From positions 1-32,122 of the forward strand of contig CAMWUH010000003.1 in NCBI GenBank assembly GCA_947177325.1: DNA of 32,122 nt, written 5' to 3'. Of this stretch, positions 16,757 through 24,120 are shown piece by piece. A program made the position numbers and the translations under genes. Within the stretch, counting starts at the first letter, position 1, and each line of letters starts with the position of its first letter. This DNA is from an uncultured Bacteroidales bacterium (GTDB taxonomy: Bacteria > Bacteroidota > Bacteroidia > Bacteroidales > Muribaculaceae). The notes below the pieces were generated by a model. The model made no database searches and had not been told where the DNA came from. It worked only from the letters and a program-made list of their open reading frames with translations.

Positions 16757-18769
16757 TTACCAGCGGAATTGGTAGAGGTAAGAGGCCATGTCGGTATCGG
16801 AGGCGTCAGAAACATTAAGGAAATCGGCAGTGGCGGCCACCTCGAATGCAATGGCGCGAGCCATGACGAGGTCGTCGTGATGGCCTTGGGAGGCGCCGAA
16901 AGCGCGAGTGCCGGGAACAGCCTCATAGGTGGTCAGCTCGTTGAAGGCCTCACGACTGCGCTCAATCCAGCCGCTGTCGCGCACCATCGCTATCAATCGG
17001 GCAATGATAAACGTTTTGGTCGAGCGGTTGACGTGGAAGCCGTAGCTGCCCCCTTGTCGGGTGTAAAGATTGGAGTAGCTGTCGGCGATCTGAGCCAAGA
17101 TGTAGTCGGCCGGCTCACCCTCTATAGCCTCGTGTTCGAGCGTGTTGCTTTCAAACACGAGCAGCCCGCGATTGTAATAAGTGGCTAACTGTGTAGCTTT
17201 CCATGCGAGGAGGTCGTGGTCGATATGTCCGCGCCACTGGGCCACAATAGCCGGCAGGGAACAGGAGTGGCCCGGTGGCCCGATGCTGACCACTACGATT
17301 ACGCTCCAGTCGGCTTTGGCCGAGCGACCGCCTATATCGACGGCCACCACATAGCGTTGGTCGGGTTTCGGGCGTTCCCAGACTTCGAGATTTCCGTTGG
17401 CCGCCGGTTGCAGTTGCAGTTGTTTAAGGGAGGCATTGCCGGTGATGTTACCCCCTTTGGCCACGATGTCGCCTTTGAATGACGGCGCCTCGACATATTG
17501 CTCAAGTTTTTGCAGATTTTCGCGGTCAAACACGCAGAGGTCCGTAGCCATAAAGGCCTCGTCGGGGGTAGAAGGGAACTCGGCCATCATGCGGTAGACT
17601 GATTGCTGCTCGCGTCGGCGGTGGCGATACCAATTGATTTGCGAGAGCGACAGGCCGCGGTCCCAAAGCCGGCGCTCTTCGTCGGTAAGCGACTGAGCGA
17701 GGGTTGCCGGGTCGTCGGGCGTGGTGCGATAGATTTCGATTTCATACCACGGCACGAAAATCGGGCGCTTGTCGCTTTCGCCCGCCACTGCCCGCAGCCA
17801 CTCGTTGTGGAAGTAGTTGCCCACCCCATTGGCCGTACTCTCGATAACAATCAGAGTCATAGGCTTATAGTTGATAGAGCCGCAAATTGCGGCGATAAAG
17901 TCCTCGGGGCGTTGGCTGGGAGTGTCGCGCCAATATGCAACCTCAGTCAAATGGGCCATAGCGATGTCAAAGCCGCGCATGGCGTCTTGATTTTCCGATG
18001 TCGAGAGCGTAACGCAACATTCGCGTCCGGCAATCAAACGGGTGTTTTGCGAGCCCTGAAATGCCTTGAAAGCCGGTTTTTCATCCTCTCGCCAATATTC
18101 GGCCGGATAATTTTCGAGAATACGGCTGTACATGCCGCGGATGTTGGCCGCCGAGTCTTTGATCTGGGCGCTGATAAGTGAGTTCCAGTTTCGACGAAGG
18201 CAGCACTGAATCCACGCCATATAGGTCTGGATAAACGTTGAAGCGCCCCATTGGCGCGCCTTGAGGAGAATGAAGCGCAGTGGACGGTCGGCGAGGCGAT
18301 CCTCCTCAAGTTGCGCCAATACCCGGCGTTGGGCGTGATTGAGGCGAAACGGCACAATGCGGGCGCTATCTTTCTCTTTGATTTTGGCGCAGGTTATGGC
18401 CCAATATTCGAAATCGTGGGCGCAGCGGAGATAGCGGAAGTCGGCGGCCGATTTAACGCGCGTGTATTCGGGATCGGCGAGCATCGATTCGGGAAGCCAA
18501 AGGGTTGAGTAGTTGGCATAACGGCAACGGTTCACTTCGCGGCGCGGGCCGGTACATCCGCGGCCGGTAGCGGGGTCGTAGTCGTTGCGGAGTAAGAAAG
18601 CTTTTTCGCGGCGAGCGTTCTCCTCAAGCATAGCTTTGATTTCGGGTGAGAGATGATTGGAGCGAGCAGCGGCGAGGTCGGAACGGGTTGATGCAGCTGT
18701 ATTGGCCGCTTCACTCAAATTAGCTGCAGCTAATGATGTTGTTGATGGTGTTGTTGAAGATGTTGTCAT
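16757..18769 (-). CDS. terL: Phage terminase large subunit
   Basis: ATPase motifs FILLKARQWGASTFIQ, MAHLTEVAYW, TLIVIESTANG; nuclease motifs VVAVDIGGRSAKADWSVIVV, LLVFESNTLEHE, GHHDDLVMARAIA. Confidence 0.93.
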   Translation of the reverse strand: MTTSSTTPSTTSLAAANLSEAANTAASTRSDLAAARSNHLSPEIKAMLEENARREKAFLLRNDYDPATGRGCTGPRREVNRCRYANYSTLWLPESMLADPEYTRVKSAADFRYLRCAHDFEYWAITCAKIKEKDSARIVPFRLNHAQRRVLAQLEEDRLADRPLRFILLKARQWGASTFIQTYMAWIQCCLRRNWNSLISAQIKDSAANIRGMYSRILENYPAEYWREDEKPAFKAFQGSQNTRLIAGRECCVTLSTSENQDAMRGFDIAMAHLTEVAYWRDTPSQRPEDFIAAICGSINYKPMTLIVIESTANGVGNYFHNEWLRAVAGESDKRPIFVPWYEIEIYRTTPDDPATLAQSLTDEERRLWDRGLSLSQINWYRHRRREQQSVYRMMAEFPSTPDEAFMATDLCVFDRENLQKLEQYVEAPSFKGDIVAKGGNITGNASLKQLQLQPAANGNLEVWERPKPDQRYVVAVDIGGRSAKADWSVIVVVSIGPPGHSCSLPAIVAQWRGHIDHDLLAWKATQLATYYNRGLLVFESNTLEHEAIEGEPADYILAQIADSYSNLYTRQGGSYGFHVNRSTKTFIIARLIAMVRDSGWIERSREAFNELTTYEAVPGTRAFGASQGHHDDLVMARAIAFEVAATADFLNVSDASDTDMASYLYQFRW

Positions 18770-18798
18770 AGTTGTCAGGTGTTTATGGTTTTTTGATG

Positions 18799-18847
18799 CA
18801 AAATTATGCTCTCCGCAAGCCTAAAAAATCTCAAAATATCCCCTCCG
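18799..18847 (-). promoter_or_regulatory. Composite promoter of the terL/portal operon: 24-bp box + 17-nt spacer + TAATTTTG
   Basis: Reverse complement CGGAGGGGATATTTTGAGATTTTT (18847-18824), spacer TAGGCTTGCGGAGAGCA, -7 box TAATTTTG (18806-18799). Same layout as 170-218. Confidence 0.75.
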
Positions 18848-18862
18848 CGAAATTTTTTTTGT

Positions 18863-18870
18863 TAACTTTG
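18863..18870 (+). promoter_or_regulatory. Putative polA -7 box TAACTTTG
   Basis: Matches TAnnTTTG 17 nt upstream of the polA ATG. No TTG at canonical spacing; the 24-bp box lies there instead. Confidence 0.5.
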
Positions 18871-18887
18871 TGATAAATCAACCTGAT

Positions 18888-21665
18888 ATGGATATGCCAA
18901 CCACTGATAAACGACTTTTCCTTCTCGACGCCTACGCGCTTATCTATCGCGCTTATTATGCGTTGATACGTGCACCCCGCATCACATCGCAGGGCTTTAA
19001 CACTTCTGCCATTTTCGGCTTCTGTAACACCCTCGATGAAATTCTCCGCAAAGAAAATCCAACCCATATAGCGGTTTGCTTCGATGTTTCCGGCCCAACG
19101 TTTCGCGACGAAATGTTTCCCGACTACAAAGCTCAACGCGATGCGCAGCCCGAAGATATAACTCTTTCTATTCCGTATATTAAGGATATAATTCGCGCCT
19201 ACAATATTGCAGTTATCGAAAAACCGGGCTATGAGGCCGACGACGTTATCGGCACTCTGGCCCATCGTGCTCAGGCAGAAGGGTTTACAACCTACATGAT
19301 GACGCCCGATAAAGACTACGGGCAGTTGGTGACCGACCGTGTGTTGATGTATCGCCCGTCGCTCAAAGGTCGCGATTTTGAAATTCGCGGGCCCAAAGAG
19401 GTGTGTGAGCGCTACGGTATTGAGTCGCCTCACCAAGTTATTGACCTGCTGGCGCTTGAGGGCGACGTTTCTGACAACATTCCCGGCTGTCCCGGCGTTG
19501 GGGAAAAAACGGCGGTGAAGCTCATCAATCAGTTTGGCTCGGTAGAGAAGTTGATTGAAAATGTTGACGAACTTAAAGGTGCTCTGCGCCTGAAAGTTGC
19601 CGATAATATCGAAAAAATAAGAATGTCGAAGGTTTTGGCAACCATCTGCACCGACGTGCCTATCGACCTTGACCTCGACTCGCTTGAGAGAAAGCCCGAA
19701 AATGTTGACCGACTGCGCGAACTCTTTACCGAACTTGAGTTTAAATCGTTTCTTGGCAGGCTTAAAGGCTCAAGTCAGGCGGTTGAATCCACCCCGCCGT
19801 CGACTCCCACCCTCCAGGGCTCGCTCTTCGATTTTGATGCCGAAGCGAGTGAGACGCCGACTCCATCTGTAGCTCAAACTTTTGAGTTTAAGGAAATTAC
19901 CTCAATTGGCGAAGCAGCAAAAGTGGTGGCTCAATGTGCAGCCGCCAAGGAATTTGGCTGGGCGCTCTATGCTCCGGGCCCTGATGCCATGACGGCACGC
20001 GCCCGCTCGCTTGCGTTGGCAGTAAGTGCCGACGCTCCGGTCAATATCCTCCATCTGCCGTCGTCGGAGACTGCCGAGCGAGCCGAATGGCTTGTGATGC
20101 TTCAGCCTTTATTCTCATCCCCGGCCACTCTCGTTGGCTTCGACCTCAAGCGCGATATGGTAGTGCTTGCTTCAGAGGGTGTTAAGTTTGATGTGGCCTA
20201 CTTCGACGTTGCTATCGCTCATTACCTGCTTCAGCCCGAAATGCGCCATCGGCTGAGCGACATAGCCATGGCTTATCTTGGCCACGCAACGGCCGATGCG
20301 CTCGATCCGGCCACTTCCCGCTCTAAAAATCCCTATCCCGAACTCCCGCGCGAGATGATTGCTCCCCGATTGGCCGAAACAGCGCTGCTCTCAATGCGCC
20401 TGCGCCCGGTTTTGCTTGCCCGAATTGAGGAAACCGATCAAACGAAGTTGCTCAACGAGATTGAGATGCCATTGGTAAAAGTGCTGGCTGATATGGAGGT
20501 GACCGGCGTCAGAATCGACGTCAAAGAGCTCAATCAAATGTCGGTGCAACTAACGGAGCGCCTTAACGCATTAGAGCAGGAGGCTTATCAGCTTGCAGGC
20601 CATCCGTTCAAGCTCGGGTCGCCTAAACAGGTGGGAGAGGTGCTTTTCGATGAACTCAAAATCGACCCGAAAGCAAAACGCACCAAATCAGGCACTTACT
20701 CTACAACAGAAGAAATTCTTGAAAGTTATCGCACGGCTCATCCCCTGGTCGACATTATTCTGAGAGTGAGGTCGCTGAGCAAATTGCTGGCAACCTACAT
20801 CAATGCTCTCCCCGAGCTGATAAATCAGTCTACCGGAAAAATCCATACCACTTTTAATCAAACGGTTACCGCCACCGGGCGCATATCATCGTCGAATCCT
20901 AACCTGCAAAACATCCCTATTCGCACTGACGATGGCCGCGAAATTCGCCGTGCTTTCATTGCCGACCCGGGTTGTTTGATTCTGTCGGCCGACTATTCTC
21001 AAATCGAACTCCGGTTGATGGCTCATTTTGCCAACGACCCGGATATGATTGCCGCCTTCACCGCCGGAGAAGATATTCACCGCGCCACTGCTGCCAAAAT
21101 CTATCACTTGCCGCTCGACCAAGTCGACGACACCCTGCGCCGCAATGCCAAAACGGCCAACTTCGGCATCATCTACGGCATCTCGGCTTTCGGCCTGTCG
21201 CAGCGCCTCGGCATACCACGCTCCGAGGCCAAAACTCTTATCGACGGCTATTTCAACTCTTATCCCTCTATTGCGCAGTATATTGAAGGCGTAACCAACG
21301 ATGCCCGCGCCAACGGCTATGTAACCACCATTTATAATCGCCGCCGCTATCTGCCCGACATCAATTCGCGCAACGCCGGCCTCCGCGGTTTTGCCGAGCG
21401 CAATGCCGTCAACGCTCCATTGCAAGGCTCTGCCGCCGACATTATCAAGCGCGCCATGATTGATATCAATCGCATGATTTCGGAGCGTGGGTTGCGCTCG
21501 CGCATGATTTTGCAAGTTCATGACGAATTGATTTTCAATGTTTACCCCGACGAGTTGGCCGAGCTGCAATCTGAAGTGACACGATTGATGGAAAATGCCT
21601 TCTCGGGCCGTGTGCGCCTTGAAGTCGCCTCCGGCGTTGCCACCAACTGGCTCCAAGCCCACTAA
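18888..21665 (+). CDS. polA: DNA polymerase I
   Basis: 5'-nuclease LLDAYALIYRAYYALIRAP...GYEADDVIGTLA...LEGDVSDNIPGCPGVGEKTA; polymerase DYSQIELRLMAHF, RRNAKTANFGIIYGIS, LQVHDELIF. Confidence 0.97.
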   Translation: MDMPTTDKRLFLLDAYALIYRAYYALIRAPRITSQGFNTSAIFGFCNTLDEILRKENPTHIAVCFDVSGPTFRDEMFPDYKAQRDAQPEDITLSIPYIKDIIRAYNIAVIEKPGYEADDVIGTLAHRAQAEGFTTYMMTPDKDYGQLVTDRVLMYRPSLKGRDFEIRGPKEVCERYGIESPHQVIDLLALEGDVSDNIPGCPGVGEKTAVKLINQFGSVEKLIENVDELKGALRLKVADNIEKIRMSKVLATICTDVPIDLDLDSLERKPENVDRLRELFTELEFKSFLGRLKGSSQAVESTPPSTPTLQGSLFDFDAEASETPTPSVAQTFEFKEITSIGEAAKVVAQCAAAKEFGWALYAPGPDAMTARARSLALAVSADAPVNILHLPSSETAERAEWLVMLQPLFSSPATLVGFDLKRDMVVLASEGVKFDVAYFDVAIAHYLLQPEMRHRLSDIAMAYLGHATADALDPATSRSKNPYPELPREMIAPRLAETALLSMRLRPVLLARIEETDQTKLLNEIEMPLVKVLADMEVTGVRIDVKELNQMSVQLTERLNALEQEAYQLAGHPFKLGSPKQVGEVLFDELKIDPKAKRTKSGTYSTTEEILESYRTAHPLVDIILRVRSLSKLLATYINALPELINQSTGKIHTTFNQTVTATGRISSSNPNLQNIPIRTDDGREIRRAFIADPGCLILSADYSQIELRLMAHFANDPDMIAAFTAGEDIHRATAAKIYHLPLDQVDDTLRRNAKTANFGIIYGISAFGLSQRLGIPRSEAKTLIDGYFNSYPSIAQYIEGVTNDARANGYVTTIYNRRRYLPDINSRNAGLRGFAERNAVNAPLQGSAADIIKRAMIDINRMISERGLRSRMILQVHDELIFNVYPDELAELQSEVTRLMENAFSGRVRLEVASGVATNWLQAH

Positions 21666-21715
21666 TGGATAACTCGGCCCATTCAGAGATAGCGAAAAAT
21701 ATTATATGAAATATT

Positions 21716-21753
21716 AGAGGGGATAATGCTACTAAGCATGATCCCCTCTTTTT
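21716..21753 (+). terminator. Rho-independent terminator after polA
   Basis: AGAGGGGATaatGCTactaAGCatgATCCCCTCT followed by TTTTT. Confidence 0.8.
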
Positions 21754-21775
21754 GCTACAATTAAGCTAAATCGAA

Positions 21776-22492
21776 TTATTCAGTCACCTCTTTTGGTACG
21801 AGCTCAAAGAAGCCGCTTATTTCCTGTTGGTCAAGGGCTTGACGGACATTAAAACGCTTAACTTGGTCTTCGTAGCCACGTTTGCTAACCTTAATTTCAA
21901 TCGTTACATCGCGAGAATTGTCGTAGGTTAACCCTTGTATGTTGAAGCTTCGGGTTTCTTCCAAGGGAGTGGTAGTCAGATAAGTTTCATTGGTATTCTT
22001 TACCTCGTTCGGAATACTTGAAATAACGCGCCAGTAGATGCGGGCTCCACGTGGGTCTGAATCAAAATACCAACGGATGATAGCTTGCTCCATTGCAGTC
22101 ATGCCGGCGTTATGGCGATCGACACGCTGCTGACTTTCACCAACAGTTACAGTTGGGTCTTGAGCCATGCGCTTGGATGCTTCAGGCGCTTTTTTCTTCA
22201 TTTTTAAAAACAGAACCGGATTGGCCTTCAGCTGTTTGACGGTATAAGATACTGTAGCTGACTTCGACTCATATCCATCTTTACGCACTTGAATAATCAT
22301 GGTTTTCGATGCAGTCTTTTTGTCTACGGAAATAATGGTCGGAGTAGTATTGCTGACAAGTTGACCGTTAACATATACTTCCGCATCCTCGGGGTCGCTA
22401 TTTATTGCAATTGCGAAGTCTTTGGCATAGGTAGCCAACGATGTAACCATAAATGCAAGTGCTACAAGCAGTCTAAAGATATTTCGTTTCAT
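21776..22492 (-). CDS. PEGA-domain protein with C-terminal repeat module
   Basis: Signal peptide; INSDPEDAEVYVNGQLVSNTTPTIISV (PEGA-like). C-terminal half is paralogous to the neighbouring gene (RWYFDSDPRGARIYWRVIS...EIKVSKRGYEDQVKRFNVRQALDQQEISGFFELV). Confidence 0.75.
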   Translation of the reverse strand: MKRNIFRLLVALAFMVTSLATYAKDFAIAINSDPEDAEVYVNGQLVSNTTPTIISVDKKTASKTMIIQVRKDGYESKSATVSYTVKQLKANPVLFLKMKKKAPEASKRMAQDPTVTVGESQQRVDRHNAGMTAMEQAIIRWYFDSDPRGARIYWRVISSIPNEVKNTNETYLTTTPLEETRSFNIQGLTYDNSRDVTIEIKVSKRGYEDQVKRFNVRQALDQQEISGFFELVPKEVTE

Positions 22493-22522
22493 AATAGGGA
22501 AGGTGTTTATAAGGATTTTGAA

Positions 22523-23319
22523 TTATTTAGCTTTTTCCACAAGTTCAAAGAATCCGCTTATTTCCTGTTGGTCAATTGCTTGACGGACATTATAGCGCTT
22601 AACCTGGTCTTCATAACCACGTTTGCTGACCTTAATTTCAACAGTTACATTGTTGGAATTTTCATAGGTGAGCCCGGGAATGTTGAAGCTTCTTGTCTCC
22701 TCAATAGGAGTGGTAGTCAGGTAAGTTTCGTTGGTGTTGGGAACTTCTCCCGGTACGTTAGAAATTACGCGCCAGAACACGCGAGCGCCACGTGGGTCTG
22801 AATCAATATACCAGCGTAAAATGGTCTTTTCCATTTCAGTTGCGCCGGGATTATTACGATTCACAGCAGCCCCGGGTGCGAAAGGAATTACGATTTCCTC
22901 TTCTGTCTCAGTTTCTGCGCCGGGGAGAGGTTGAAGAGTGACATCATACAGGCTCTCGGAATATTTCATCATCTTACCTGTAGCAGCGTCAATTGCCATG
23001 CCGGGAATACCGCCAAATGCCAGGTTACCCCAAAACCATCCTTGAATCTTAGTACTCATTGTGTAGTCCTTGGATTCGTAACCGTCTTTAGTCGCTGAAA
23101 TTTCCTTGTGGCCGAGCTGTTTGGGTACGTTGGCTGTCCAAACCCATTTGAGCCGACTTCTGCGATAATTTTGTTCTTCTTTTTGTCAATTACCGTAGTG
23201 CCGGGTACTCCTTTGAATGTGATTTCCTGATTGCGTTTCGTAACGATAGAAGCGCAAGATGTTAGCAATAGTGAATACGCTAAGGCCGTGGTCAGAAGTT
23301 TAATTGGTTTATTTCTCAT
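22523..23319 (-). pseudogene. PEGA-type lipoprotein split by a frameshift near 23147-23149
   Basis: N-terminal frame MRNKPIKLLTTALAYSLLLTSCASIVTKRNQEITFKGVPGTTVIDKKKNKIIAEVGS has a lipobox and runs off frame. The other frame continues as WVWTANVPKQLGHKEISATKDGYESKDYTMSTKIQGWFWGN..., joining ORF 22523-23059. Confidence 0.75.
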
Positions 23320-23364
23320 TTTTTCTCAGTTGCTGCCACGACCCAAGCAGCATATTTAAGGACA

Positions 23365-23392
23365 CAAAAAAACGTGGGTCGAATTGCCACGT
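23365..23392 (-). terminator. Intrinsic terminator within the leader
   Basis: Minus strand ACGTGG-caattcgac-CCACGT followed by TTTTTTT. Confidence 0.7.
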
Positions 23393-23576
23393 CCTTAGTT
23401 GATTGGTCCTGAGAAAACCATTGAGAAGCGGATGCAACAATAGCCGCCCACGTATATGCGTGAGTTACTATTTTGCCTTTTCTCGCTTCTCTTGTTTCAA
23501 AATTTCTCAGGTTCATCAACTAAGAGCGAAAAGCAAAACGTTTTCTTATCAAAATATTTGGATATGCCTCTGCAAA
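23365..23576 (-). ncRNA. Candidate structured leader RNA / attenuator upstream of the PEGA lipoprotein
   Basis: Runs from a good promoter (23583-23613) to an intrinsic terminator (23392-23365), both ahead of the ORF start at 23319. Confidence 0.5.
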
Positions 23577-23582
23577 TCGTTA

Positions 23583-23613
23583 CAAAATTATAATTTTATA
23601 ATAATTCGTGCAA
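23583..23613 (-). promoter_or_regulatory. Bacteroidetes-type promoter
   Basis: Minus strand TTG (23613-23611), 20-nt spacer, TAATTTTG (23590-23583). Confidence 0.65.
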
Positions 23614-23833
23614 ATTTTTGCTTACAAAAATCGTTCAGATTGACTGAATATAAAGAAAGGTCTATTTATAATATGTTGAATGATAATAAATTAACCCTAT
23701 GTATTCTCATTTTTTATATATACGGATAACACCTGTCTTCCATATCCACTTATCCCAAATCCCTCAACATCAGTTCGATTCATTATTCTCGGGTATTAAA
23801 TGTTGCGCCTCTTTGATGACAACCTCTAACGCG

Positions 23834-23921
23834 GTAGGGCCATGGCCTGCGATGATCGAGTGGTTGCTGATTAATGCCTGAAATTGAATGGTTTAGCGGT
23901 CGTGGCAGGCCACGACCCTAC
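23834..23921. repeat. Small inverted-repeat element (possible REP/MITE-like unit)
   Basis: GTAGGGCCATGGCCTGC (23834-23850) versus reverse complement of 23905-23921 (GTAGGGTCGTGGCCTGC), 15/17. The right arm contains the palindrome GGTCGTGGCAGGCCACGACC. Confidence 0.5.
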
Positions 23922-24120
23922 TCAGAGATGGCGAAAGAACTGAAAGCGGTTTGGGCGGATTATATATTTTGCAAATCGCAGCTATCTCTGTCTGCACGAA
24001 CTATCGGGGCGCCGGAAGCGTTTATATATAAGGGTTGTAATGAAGTTTTACTGCCCTGAATAGGAACTGAATTATAATTTATTGAAACACTGACTATTAT
24101 ATTATTATACTCTGAACAAT

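Noticed and set aside
170-18847. Reading the 24-bp inverted repeat as att sites or an invertible-segment boundary
   Set aside because: It would flip 18.6 kb of housekeeping genes and no recombinase is visible. The exact 17-nt spacing to a -7 box at both copies fits a promoter element better. Not strictly excluded; long reads could test for inversion.
20886-21662. 258-aa minus strand ORF inside polA
   Set aside because: Antisense shadow of the conserved polymerase domain.
23316-23519. 67-aa ORF (MMNLRNFETREARKGK...) as a coding gene
   Set aside because: Begins at TTG, overlaps the structured leader and runs through the T7 terminator; better explained as leader RNA.
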